Of a stretch of 64,000 nt of DNA, positions 43,268 through 52,258 are shown piece by piece. Location of the stretch: contig NZ_BCUX01000001.1 in assembly GCF_001591445.1 (NCBI RefSeq), positions 1-64,000 on the forward strand, in the 5' to 3' direction. This DNA is from Neobacillus drentensis NBRC 102427 (lineage in GTDB: Bacteria; Bacillota; Bacilli; Bacillales; Cytobacillaceae). A program made the translations under genes and the position numbers. The notes under the pieces were generated by a model. That model was not told the origin of the DNA. It saw only the letters and a program-made list of their open reading frames with translations, and made no database searches. How positions within the stretch are numbered: the first letter of the stretch is position 1; every line of letters starts with the position of its first letter.

Positions 43268-43300
43268 ACAAAAAGACCTTTACAGTAAAGTAAAGGTCTT
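43268..43300 (-). terminator. first terminator of the Mn riboswitch
   Basis: AAGACCTTTAC pairs perfectly with GTAAAGGTCTT (11 bp, 6-base loop), then T5. The left arm continues from the aptamer's 3' end (AGCAAGACC), the standard expression-platform geometry. Confidence 0.85.
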
Positions 43301-43385
43301 GCTAACAACGTAAATGTTGCCAATAAAGCCGGAGAATTGAATTCTCGGAATGACGACTTTATTGTAGCAGCTACTCCCCTTTAAA
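43295..43385 (-). promoter_or_regulatory. yybP-ykoY manganese riboswitch
   Basis: The minus strand contains AAAGGGGAGTAGCTGCTAC, AATAAAGTCGTCATTCCGAG, CTCCGGCTTTATTGG and TTAGCAAGACC, the conserved Mn2+ aptamer. Mn2+ binding favours readthrough in this family, so the TerC gene should be induced by manganese. Confidence 0.93.
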
Positions 43386-43474
43386 AGGAAATATTTAATT
43401 ACTATTAATATATTATAATCATGGTCAAATGTCAATGTGAGAATGAATGTTTAATAATGTTACCCTATTGTAGA

Positions 43475-45007
43475 TTATAATCCATATACTTCAGTGTACT
43501 TTTTCTCAAGGTATTCAACAAGATATTCCGCGTTTAATTCCTCACCTGTGACCTTTACGATTAACTCATTGGGTGTGTAGAGCTTACCGTACTGATGAAT
43601 ATTTTCCTTTAGCCATTCTTGAATTAGATCAAACCGGCCATTTTCAATATGGCTGTAAAAGTCAGGGATGTCTTTTTGAATCGTACGCAGTATTTGAGCT
43701 GCATAGAGATTTCCTAATGAGTACGAAGGGAAATATCCAATCCCGCCGAATGACCAATGGACATCTTGAAGGACACCTTCTGAATCGGTACTTGGGGTTA
43801 CACCAAGATAATCCTGCATTTTCTGGTTCCAAACAGTTGGCAGGTCCTTCGCTTCGATTTCACCGCTTACTAATGCCTTTTCGATTTCATAACGAAGCAT
43901 TATATGCAGATTATAGGTTAATTCATCCGCTTCTACACGAATAAAGGATGGTTGAACCGTATTAACGGCCCGATAAAATTCATCCAATGATAAGGATTCG
44001 AGCTGCTTTGGAAAATACTCCTGCAGTTTAGGATAGAAAAATTTCCAGAATTCTTTACTGCGGCCGACCATATTTTCTAAAAACCTCGATTGTGATTCAT
44101 GGATTCCGAAAGATGCTCCGCTTTGGAGGACAGATTCCTCAAATTCAGGGTTGATATGCTGTTCATATATACCATGACCCGCTTCATGAATGGTTCCGAA
44201 TAATGCGGACCTTACGTTTCTTTCTAAATAACGAGTGGTTAACCTAACATCTCCCGTATTAACGGTTTGGGCGAAGGGATGAACGGTTTCATCCAATCTG
44301 CCAGCCTCGAGATCAAAACCAATAATAGGCAAGATAAAGCGATTACATTCTTTTTGTTGTTCAATTGCAAATGATTGATCAAAAATTTCAACCTGTGTCT
44401 TCGTTCCATGTTTTTGAATACGCTCTAATAGTTTCACACTAGAGTCTCTTAACTTAGCAAAGAGCGGGTCCAGTATCTTTACAGTTAATCCAGGTTCAAA
44501 TTCATCCAATAGTGCATCGTATGGGTGGTCAACATATCCATAAATATCAGCAAATTTTCGTTTGTAATCCACAATTTTTTCCAAATAAGGAAGGAAGCGT
44601 GCAAAATCATTGTTTTCCCTTGCCTCCTCCCAGGCATCATTTGCCTGTGCCGTTAGAATACTATATTCCTGAAAAAGGTCTGCAGGGATGCTCTTCGATT
44701 TTTGATAGTACGCGCTATATTCTCTAACTTTTGCTTTTGTTACTGCATCTAATAATTCAAAGTTTTCAGGAAGCATTAATTCAGCAAGCAGGTCGCCCAT
44801 TTCCTGTGAGACAGAGAGCTTAAAAATTTCCGTCCGTAGTGTCCCTGTTGCCTTGGCAAAAATACTTCTGCCTTTTTTCGGTGCCATCACCTTTTGATCC
44901 CAATCAGCCAAACCGATGATGCTTGAAAAATGAGTAATTTTTTCATCCAAATTCTTAAATTGGACTAATGCCTTTTGAACAACTGGATCGATCACTTTCT
45001 GTTCCAT
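43475..45007 (-). CDS. M32-family metallocarboxypeptidase
   Basis: 510 residues, similar to B. subtilis YpwA. The zinc site is HEAGH in GTIHEAGHGIYEQHI (about residue 270), with the third ligand Glu downstream in GIHESQSRFLENM; the IRVEADELTYNLHIMLRYEIE segment is diagnostic. It trims basic or broad C-terminal residues from peptides in the cytosol. GGAGG precedes the ATG. Monocistronic. Confidence 0.94.
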   Translation of the reverse strand: MEQKVIDPVVQKALVQFKNLDEKITHFSSIIGLADWDQKVMAPKKGRSIFAKATGTLRTEIFKLSVSQEMGDLLAELMLPENFELLDAVTKAKVREYSAYYQKSKSIPADLFQEYSILTAQANDAWEEARENNDFARFLPYLEKIVDYKRKFADIYGYVDHPYDALLDEFEPGLTVKILDPLFAKLRDSSVKLLERIQKHGTKTQVEIFDQSFAIEQQKECNRFILPIIGFDLEAGRLDETVHPFAQTVNTGDVRLTTRYLERNVRSALFGTIHEAGHGIYEQHINPEFEESVLQSGASFGIHESQSRFLENMVGRSKEFWKFFYPKLQEYFPKQLESLSLDEFYRAVNTVQPSFIRVEADELTYNLHIMLRYEIEKALVSGEIEAKDLPTVWNQKMQDYLGVTPSTDSEGVLQDVHWSFGGIGYFPSYSLGNLYAAQILRTIQKDIPDFYSHIENGRFDLIQEWLKENIHQYGKLYTPNELIVKVTGEELNAEYLVEYLEKKYTEVYGL

Positions 45008-45273
45008 TGAATACAGGCCTCCTAATCAATCTTTTTTTCTGTTTATAAAGATGTCATCAAGAATCTTTCACATCCCTTTTGATTATAAATTAAAATTTCC
45101 ACTATGGGAAAAATTTAGAAATTTTTTTATAGACAAAAAGCTTACAGAATCACAGATGCTGTCGATAAATATACTTTTTTTCAATGAATAATAACTTTTT
45201 TAATACCACAATTTACTACCGGGCAAGCTATTTATGTAAACATTTTGGACGTGTATAAGGATGTGAAGGCAAT

Positions 45274-47340
45274 TTGGATCAACATAAAATGAAGAAATCT
45301 CACTTTCCCTTTCGGCTAAATATCCTTTTTTTTGGTGTTTTTTTACTTTTTTCAGTTTTAATACTGCGCCTCGGCTTCGTTCAAATCGTCTATGGTGAAA
45401 ATTTTAAAAGGGATTTAGAAAGAAAAGAAGATATAACGGTCAGTAATCCTGTCCCAAGAGGTAAAATACTTGACCGTGATTATCGGATTATTGTTGATAA
45501 TGTGCCAAAGAATGCCATTACATACACGAACGAGGGATTTAGTCAACAAGTCATGCTTGAAACTGCAGAAAAATTAGCAAAACTAATCGATAAAAAAACA
45601 GACAAGGTAACCGAAAGAGATAAACTCGATTTCTGGTTAATAAATAATCCTGACCGTGCGAATGCCAAAATCACAAAGAATGAAATGGAATTATATTATG
45701 CAAAAAAATTAACAGACACGGAAATTTATAAATTAAAATTAGGACGCATAACAGCTGATGAATTAAAGGAAATAAATAAGGATCAGCTTGAGGCCCTAGC
45801 ACTTTTTAAAGAGTTCAATAATGGGTACAAATTTACCACCCAAGTTATAAAAAATGACGGTGTGACCCCGAAGGAATTGGCCGTTGTGAACGAAAATCTT
45901 CAATCCCTTCCGGGTGTAGATACTACAACTGACTGGGAGCGTTCCTATTCTTTTGACGGAACCTTAAAGTCTGTGTTAGGTAAAGTAACCAAATCAGATG
46001 ATGGACTGCCTGCTGATCAATTGGAATATTTCTTGGCAAGAGATTACAACCGGAATGATCGTGTCGGCAAAAGCCAGCTAGAATGGCAGTACGAAGATGT
46101 TCTTCATGGCTATAAATCAAAAGTAAAAAATGTAACCGATAAAACAGGGAATGTCATTGAAAATCATCCCATATCAAAAGGTAAAAAAGGGAAAGATCTG
46201 GTCTTGAGCATTGACATGGATCTACAAATGAAGGTTGATCGGATTATTGAGGAAGAACTTTGGGCCGCTAAAAGATATCCCGGGACGTTTTTAACTGACC
46301 GTGCCTATGTAGTCTTAATGAACCCTAAAACAGGTGAAGTCTTAGCTATGTCAGGTAAAAAAATGGTTAGAAACAAACAAACTGGCAGAGTCGAAATGGA
46401 AGATGATGCACTTGGGACTTTTACCACCACATATAACGTTGGTTCGACTGTCAAGGGGGCAACGATTTTGACTGGTTATAAAACAGGAGCGATTGCCCCG
46501 GGTACAGTATTTGATGATGCGGGTTTAAAAATTCAAGCCACACCTTTAAAAAAATCCTATGCCTACTTAGGAAAATTAAATGAAATTAATGCCTTAAAAT
46601 TATCTTCCAACGTTTATATGTTTCATACCGCAATTAGAATTGGAAAAGGGCATTATGAATATGATAAACCGTTAAACTTTAGCTCAAAGTCTTTTGACAC
46701 AATTAGAAACTCTTTTGCTTCGTTTGGTCTTGGAACAAGAACTGGAATTGATTTACCGAATGAACAGTCCGGATTTAAAGGTTCCAGCCATTTGCCAGGG
46801 TATTTACTTGACCTCGTGATTGGCCAATATGATACCTATTCCGCTATGCAATTGGCACAATATGTTTCAACAATTGCAAATGGCGGATATCGGATGCAGC
46901 CACATGTGGTCAAACAAATGCTCGAACCAAAGGAAGGAAAAGATGAACTTGGTCCGATTGTACAAGAAATCTCTCCAACCGTCCTTAATACAATTGATGT
47001 GAATCCAGATTGGATGTACCGCGTCCAAGTAGGTTTTAAAAAAGTCATGCAGGAACGTGGCGGGACAGCTTATAAATACTTTAAAAATGCACACTACTCT
47101 CCTGCCGGGAAAACAGGGACTGCCGAAGCTTTTTATGATGGACCTGAGCGGCATAGGTTTGGTATAGAGCCCCCTCCCGTAATGAACCTGAGCTTAGTAA
47201 GCTATGCACCTAGCACGAATCCTGAAATCGCCATGGCCGTGATTGTTCCATGGGCATATCAAGGAAAAAAGGACAATCGTGCAAATATGAAAATCGGCCG
47301 CCGTGTTTTGGACACCTATTTTAAAATGAAAAAAAAATAA
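45274..47340 (+). CDS. class B penicillin-binding protein 2 (PbpA/PbpH type)
   Basis: 688 residues: basic cytosolic start, one membrane helix (about 14-36), a PBP dimer domain (about 55-310) and a transpeptidase with SxxK in NVGSTVKG, SxN in SSNVYM and KTG in AGKTGTAEAF. Elongation-specific Bacillus PBP2a/PbpH proteins have this size. The start is a TTG at 45274 with AAGG nearby; an ATG at 45289 is possible. A terminator follows. It crosslinks lateral-wall peptidoglycan, by homology. Confidence 0.92.
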   Translation: MDQHKMKKSHFPFRLNILFFGVFLLFSVLILRLGFVQIVYGENFKRDLERKEDITVSNPVPRGKILDRDYRIIVDNVPKNAITYTNEGFSQQVMLETAEKLAKLIDKKTDKVTERDKLDFWLINNPDRANAKITKNEMELYYAKKLTDTEIYKLKLGRITADELKEINKDQLEALALFKEFNNGYKFTTQVIKNDGVTPKELAVVNENLQSLPGVDTTTDWERSYSFDGTLKSVLGKVTKSDDGLPADQLEYFLARDYNRNDRVGKSQLEWQYEDVLHGYKSKVKNVTDKTGNVIENHPISKGKKGKDLVLSIDMDLQMKVDRIIEEELWAAKRYPGTFLTDRAYVVLMNPKTGEVLAMSGKKMVRNKQTGRVEMEDDALGTFTTTYNVGSTVKGATILTGYKTGAIAPGTVFDDAGLKIQATPLKKSYAYLGKLNEINALKLSSNVYMFHTAIRIGKGHYEYDKPLNFSSKSFDTIRNSFASFGLGTRTGIDLPNEQSGFKGSSHLPGYLLDLVIGQYDTYSAMQLAQYVSTIANGGYRMQPHVVKQMLEPKEGKDELGPIVQEISPTVLNTIDVNPDWMYRVQVGFKKVMQERGGTAYKYFKNAHYSPAGKTGTAEAFYDGPERHRFGIEPPPVMNLSLVSYAPSTNPEIAMAVIVPWAYQGKKDNRANMKIGRRVLDTYFKMKKK

Positions 47341-47351
47341 ATTTGGAATGC

Positions 47352-47377
47352 GGGTGCCTTTGGAAGGCATCCTTTTT
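47352..47377 (+). terminator. terminator of the class B PBP gene
   Basis: GGGTGCCTT pairs with AAGGCATCC (one wobble, 3-base loop) followed by five Ts. Confidence 0.85.
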
Positions 47378-47382
47378 ATTGG

Positions 47383-47838
47383 TCATTTTTTTCTGAGCAC
47401 TGACTTCAATGCACTTTCAATTTCTGCATAGCCAGTACAGCGGCAGATATTCGATTCCAGCCATTCTTTAATCCTATGATCATCGGCATCGGGATGCTTA
47501 AGAATTAACGAATGGCAGTTCATAATGAAGCCGGGGGTACAGTAGCCGCATTGAAATGCAAAATTTTCCACAAAAGCCTTTTGGATAGGGGTATTCTCCA
47601 GTCCCTCAATAGTTATTACTTTTTTTCCATCGGCTTCAACGGCCAGCATGAGACATGATTTCATCGGCCATCCTTCTACATTGACGGTACATGCGCCGCA
47701 GTCACCGTTTAAACACCCCGGCTTTGCACCTGTCAAACCGAGTTTGCCTCGGAGTACATATAAAAGTGTATCAGCAGACCTAACCATCACACTCCGATTT
47801 TCTCCATTGATTGACAACGTAATGGTGTGGGATTTCAA
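47383..47838 (-). CDS. molybdenum hydroxylase, 2Fe-2S subunit
   Basis: 151 residues with two [2Fe-2S] sites: ferredoxin-type GCLNGDCGACTVNVEG with the fourth Cys in KSCLM, and the helical site QCGYCTPGFIMNCHSL with NICRCTGYAEI. It passes electrons from the Mo centre to FAD, as PucE/CoxS. TTG start with AAAGGAGG 8 bases upstream. Last gene of the operon after the FAD subunit (37-base gap). Confidence 0.94.
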   Translation of the reverse strand: MKSHTITLSINGENRSVMVRSADTLLYVLRGKLGLTGAKPGCLNGDCGACTVNVEGWPMKSCLMLAVEADGKKVITIEGLENTPIQKAFVENFAFQCGYCTPGFIMNCHSLILKHPDADDHRIKEWLESNICRCTGYAEIESALKSVLRKK

Positions 47839-47875
47839 AGTACTCCCCTCCTTTAAGTCACTTTTAAAACTAGCA

Positions 47876-48709
47876 TCAAATGCGATCCAACGCAGTTAAC
47901 ATATCTGATAAAAGATTCCTTAAAACAAAAAGCCTGTAGTTTGCTGACCCTTCGACATCATCTAAAATAGGCTTCGGCAGCTTGGAAAGCCCCTCATCAA
48001 TCCTTGAACTTACAGGGAGATCTCGTTTATTTAATGAAGCCTCTAACTCTTTTGAACGAAACGGAAATGGGCATAATCCACTGATGGCAACACGGACTTC
48101 CTGACCGATTTTCAAAGCTGCGACAGTAATCAATGGATAGCCTGTTTCCCACTGCTGGCGCCGCTTAAAGCTATAAAATGGTGCTGAGATAAACCGAGTT
48201 TCTGTTGCTAATTGAATGAGAAATTCACCTTTTTTTAGTTGAAGCTTTTCAAGAAAAAGCTCATGGATGGGTACCATCTTTTTTCCATCCGGACCAACAA
48301 TTAATACTTGGCTATCTGCAAGTAAAAATGGCAGGACAGCTTCTCGGTAAAATATCTGAGCGCAGATATTGCCTCCTAAGGTAATCTTCCCCCGTGCCGT
48401 ATGATCGGCAACTTCACTGGCTGTTTTCGTTAATAACGGGAAAAGATTTGCTTCTTCAATTTTTGTAAGCGATAAGGTACTGCCAAGCAGCAAATGATCG
48501 GCACTTATCTGCATAACATTGCATTCGGAAATACCCTTAATATCAATAACTGCCTCGGTATAAGCTAAATCAATTCTTCCAAGTGTAATTAATTCGGTTC
48601 CTCCCGAAAAGAACATTGGCTGCTTGCCGTGCTGATCTAAATACTGATATAAATCGACTGCTTCTTTCAACGAGGTCGGCTTGTAATAATCAAAATCAAA
48701 AGGAAGCAT
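47876..48709 (-). CDS. molybdenum hydroxylase, FAD subunit
   Basis: About 277 residues. FAD-binding PCMH domain with SGGTELITLGRIDLAYTEAVIDI and TARGKITLGGNICA (the GGN motif), then a CO dehydrogenase flavoprotein C-terminal domain with ISGLCPFPFRSKELE. AAGGAGG lies 10 bases before the ATG at 48709, which overlaps the large-subunit stop (TAATG). Equivalent to CoxM/PucC. Confidence 0.93.
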   Translation of the reverse strand: MLPFDFDYYKPTSLKEAVDLYQYLDQHGKQPMFFSGGTELITLGRIDLAYTEAVIDIKGISECNVMQISADHLLLGSTLSLTKIEEANLFPLLTKTASEVADHTARGKITLGGNICAQIFYREAVLPFLLADSQVLIVGPDGKKMVPIHELFLEKLQLKKGEFLIQLATETRFISAPFYSFKRRQQWETGYPLITVAALKIGQEVRVAISGLCPFPFRSKELEASLNKRDLPVSSRIDEGLSKLPKPILDDVEGSANYRLFVLRNLLSDMLTALDRI

Positions 48710-51033
48710 TATTTTTGCGCCTCCTTTGCTTTCCAAATCAGCTCTGGAATCAGCGGCAAATTGTGCAGTGACACTCCAGCTGCTGTCGATAATGCATTTC
48801 CGAGTGCTGCAGGCATGCCCATTAGTCCGTGCTCACCAACGCCGCGCGCCCCATATGGACCATCGATTTGAGGTGTTTCAACAAATTCAACTAAATATTC
48901 TGGATTCTCTCCGTAGCGAAGTGGCCTATAGGTTCTAAGTTGGGGGTTCATAACCCTGCCCTGTTCATCAAAATAAAATGTTTCCCGCCCTGCAAAGGCT
49001 AAACCCATGCTCATGGCACCCATCACCTGACCCAAGGCAGCTTTTTCGTTTAGAACTCGGCCAATGTCAACAACGGTACACGCCTTCAAAAGTCGATAGG
49101 TAAAATCTCTTTTATCAAATTCAATTTCCACCCCGTAGGCAGCTACCGTCCATTCAGGTCCGGGCTTGCCAGCCCCAGTCTCCGGGTCTAAATGGGTAAG
49201 ATGACGTAAGATATAATTACCTTTGCCAATGATTTGCCCGCCAATGGAATTCCCATTTGGATATTGATACCCATAGCAAATATCTTTAAATGGAAGTCCT
49301 ATTTTAGGGTCATCTCGTAAAAAGACTCGGCTATTTGCTACTTCAAGGTCCTCTCTTGGTGCTCTTAAAACCGTAGCAGCGATATCCTTTAATTGTCTTA
49401 TGACATCATCTGCGGCTTCGAGAAGCGCCCTTCCCCCCATAAAAGTTCCCCTGCTCGCAACTGTCTTCCAATGCTCCGGAGTTGTTTGCGTATCTACTTC
49501 CATCCGGACATAAATTTTATCCACATCCATCTGCAGCCGTTCTGCAAGAATCTGGGCTAGGACCGTCTTCGTCCCAGTTCCAATTTCAATTACTCCTGAT
49601 AGCAAATTTATACTTCCGTCACGATTAAAAGTTAAAATGACCCCTGAGGGTGCATTTGGATCAATTGTCGATGTTTTCCAGCTGCATGCTACTCCTTTTA
49701 CCTTGCTTATCCGTTCATTTATTTCTTCGATGGGGCCTTGGTCCCATTTCATTAATTCTCTTACTCTCTCGATACATTTTTGTAGATTTCCAACATTGCT
49801 TTTATTTAACCGGACCCTTGTTGGGGTAGTGTTTCCTGGTTTAATTGCATTTAAATAGCGCAGTTTCAATGGGTCGAGCTTTAATTTCTGCGCAAGTAGA
49901 TCCAAGGTTCGCTCTATGGCAAAGGAAAGTTCGGAATGACTAAAGCCTCTGAATGGTGCTGCATAGGGGTGGTTTGTATACATGCAATACGAATCACACC
50001 AGACATTTTCAATATGATACGGTCCTGTGCAATCGACTGCACCTGCCCTTGTTAGATCAATAGCTTTATCGGAATAAGCCCCGCCATCCCACAAAAAGCG
50101 AATTTCAGCCGCCTTAATTTTCCCGCTGCTGTCAGCTCCAAATTTAATTTTTGCATCTAAACCAATGTGACAGGGAGACGTTAAAATATCTTCCTCTCTT
50201 GTATTTAAGATCTCGACTGGTTTTCCGCCAACTGCCTTCGATGCTAGATAGGCAAGAATCTCAAGCTGTACAGCAGCTTTCCCGCCATAGGCTCCGCCTA
50301 CAAGAGGAGTATGGACAATAATTTTCCCCATGTCCTCATCAAAATAGTCAGCGATAAGTCTCTTGACCATGAAGGGGGCTTGAGAAGATGTGGTAATGAT
50401 GATATTCCCATCGGGCAATATCTCCGCAGTCGCACATCTTGTTTCCATAGCCACATGATCGGAAGGAGAAAAAGAAAAGCTCGCTTCCACCACTGACGTA
50501 CTTTCCGACCACCCCTTTTCCATTTTCCCCTTCCGGATTTTAATATGAGTCGCAATATTGGTGTCAGGCACCGGGTGAGAATCAAATTCCTTTTTATATT
50601 CGCCCAAGTGTTCATGGACTAACGGGGCCCCTTTTTCGAACGCTTGGGAAGGGGAATTAACGACCGGCAATAATTCATATTGGACCTTAATTAGATTAGC
50701 AGCCTTTTTAGCCTGCACAGGTGAATCAGCAACAACCAGAGCAACCGTTTCCCCGTGGTAACGAACCTTGTCAAAGGCGATTGGGGGGCGGTCCCGTATT
50801 GCTTCCCCTGTCAATGGATACTGTTTCCCGGCGAGGATTGCCCGCACTCCAGGGACCTTCGAAGCCTCCGTAGTGTCTATGTTCACAATTTTCGCATGAC
50901 CAAAAGGACTAATGACCTTTTGGCCAGACAGCATCGGAATCGAATGATAGTCATGGGTATATTTCGCTCTTCCTGTCACTTTATCTAGCGCCTCTTTCCG
51001 AATGACACTTTTCCCGATCACTTCCAAGCTCAT
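48709..51033 (-). CDS. molybdenum hydroxylase, catalytic Mo subunit
   Basis: About 774 residues of the xanthine dehydrogenase/CoxL family. It has the N-terminal IGKSVIRKEALDKVTGRAKY opening, a GGAYGGK molybdopterin motif, the APFRGFSHSE loop and the catalytic Glu in ARGVGEHGLMG. The loop lacks the CSFR Cys of aerobic CO dehydrogenases, so purine or related N-heterocycle oxidation is more likely. Starts at 51054 (GTG) and 51045 (ATG) are alternatives; the site is G-rich and hard to place. Confidence 0.9.
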   Translation of the reverse strand: MSLEVIGKSVIRKEALDKVTGRAKYTHDYHSIPMLSGQKVISPFGHAKIVNIDTTEASKVPGVRAILAGKQYPLTGEAIRDRPPIAFDKVRYHGETVALVVADSPVQAKKAANLIKVQYELLPVVNSPSQAFEKGAPLVHEHLGEYKKEFDSHPVPDTNIATHIKIRKGKMEKGWSESTSVVEASFSFSPSDHVAMETRCATAEILPDGNIIITTSSQAPFMVKRLIADYFDEDMGKIIVHTPLVGGAYGGKAAVQLEILAYLASKAVGGKPVEILNTREEDILTSPCHIGLDAKIKFGADSSGKIKAAEIRFLWDGGAYSDKAIDLTRAGAVDCTGPYHIENVWCDSYCMYTNHPYAAPFRGFSHSELSFAIERTLDLLAQKLKLDPLKLRYLNAIKPGNTTPTRVRLNKSNVGNLQKCIERVRELMKWDQGPIEEINERISKVKGVACSWKTSTIDPNAPSGVILTFNRDGSINLLSGVIEIGTGTKTVLAQILAERLQMDVDKIYVRMEVDTQTTPEHWKTVASRGTFMGGRALLEAADDVIRQLKDIAATVLRAPREDLEVANSRVFLRDDPKIGLPFKDICYGYQYPNGNSIGGQIIGKGNYILRHLTHLDPETGAGKPGPEWTVAAYGVEIEFDKRDFTYRLLKACTVVDIGRVLNEKAALGQVMGAMSMGLAFAGRETFYFDEQGRVMNPQLRTYRPLRYGENPEYLVEFVETPQIDGPYGARGVGEHGLMGMPAALGNALSTAAGVSLHNLPLIPELIWKAKEAQK

Positions 51034-51054
51034 CCCTCCCCCCATAAGTTCCAC

Positions 51055-52068
51055 TCAATCTGGTATTGTCCAAAGAAGTTGAACTCTTTCATGGACTGGC
51101 GTTCTCCACACCTCAACTAATTGGGCAACAATACTAACTGCAATTTCCTCTGGACCCTTTGCTCCAATATTTCGGCCTACCGGTGAATAAATCCAGCTTG
51201 GGACATTATCACGCTTAAGCAGCCTTTTGGTTCTTTCACGCGGTCCTAGTACACCTAAGTACCTTATATTTTCCTTACGAACCAACTTTAATATTTCTTG
51301 ATCCCTCTCAAAATGATGCGTCATAATGACAACATAATCAAAAGGTGAAAAGGAAATTTGCTTCAACAGATTTTTAGGAAATCCTAACAGGAGCTCCGAT
51401 GCATTTGGAAAGTATTTCTTCTGACAAAACGCTTCCCGCCAATCGCAAACTGTTACTGAAAATCCTGTTTTCGCTGCTAGCTCAACAAGCGGTTTTGCGT
51501 CTGGTCCTGCTCCGAAGACGATAAGCCGCGGCTTGGGCTGATACGTATGCTGGTATATCGAATGAGGTCCGGGTATGATTCCACTTTTCGATGTAAAAGC
51601 AATTTCCGGGATTTCCCCTGACCAATTTCCAAACGGATCGCCTTCCTCCTCAATTAACAGATACTCCCCCAATTCATCCAGTTTTTTTAACATGATTACC
51701 GGTTGGTATCTAGCTAGAGATCTTTTAACAACAAAGAAATCCTCCGTTAATTTTTCAGAAACCGGCTCAAGTAATATATCAATTGTGCCGTTACAGCCAT
51801 TCCCCTGACCCCAGCTCATATCGTCTTCATCGGACAGGTGATATTGAAATAGTTTTGCCTCCTGTCTCTCTATCACCTCATCAGCTTTTATGGCCAAGTC
51901 TGTTTCCAAACAACCCGCGGTTAGCATGCCAATTTGCTTTCCGTCTTCAAAAAAAAGCATCGAAGAGCCTTCCCGTTTATAGGCAGAGCCTTGAACACGA
52001 ACAATTGTTGCTAACACCTTCTTGCCTGGTTGACCAATGGCTTCTAATATCGGATAAATATCATCCAT
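51055..52068 (-). CDS. XdhC/CoxI-family molybdenum cofactor insertion factor
   Basis: About 337 residues. N-terminal XdhC domain with ATIVRVQGSAYKREGSSMLF and GMLTAGCLETDLA; C-terminal Rossmann domain with LIVFGAGPDAKPLVELA, YVVIMTHHFERDQEIL and YLGVLGPRERTKRLL. These proteins bind the Mo cofactor and help sulfurate and insert it into the hydroxylase (PucA in B. subtilis). First gene of the four-gene operon; TGGAGG precedes the ATG at 52068. Confidence 0.92.
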   Translation of the reverse strand: MDDIYPILEAIGQPGKKVLATIVRVQGSAYKREGSSMLFFEDGKQIGMLTAGCLETDLAIKADEVIERQEAKLFQYHLSDEDDMSWGQGNGCNGTIDILLEPVSEKLTEDFFVVKRSLARYQPVIMLKKLDELGEYLLIEEEGDPFGNWSGEIPEIAFTSKSGIIPGPHSIYQHTYQPKPRLIVFGAGPDAKPLVELAAKTGFSVTVCDWREAFCQKKYFPNASELLLGFPKNLLKQISFSPFDYVVIMTHHFERDQEILKLVRKENIRYLGVLGPRERTKRLLKRDNVPSWIYSPVGRNIGAKGPEEIAVSIVAQLVEVWRTPVHERVQLLWTIPD

Positions 52069-52258
52069 CGGATTCCTCCACTTCAATCTCAAAAAATTCC
52101 TATTTTATTTATATAAATTAGAAGCTATTCCTAGAATGATAAATTTTTAAATGTTCCTGCTCAAAGTTGTAAATAGCCGAAAAAATACTGGTTAGTGTAT
52201 GATGATGAATATATTGCAAAAAATAAACAAATCTCAGGGTCCAGCAAAGGATGAAGAC

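Noticed and set aside
45008-45273. Regulatory RNA or small gene in the 266-base gap before the class B PBP
   Set aside because: The sequence is AT-rich with no stable hairpin, conserved riboswitch motif or frame with a ribosome site; only an unassigned promoter is expected.
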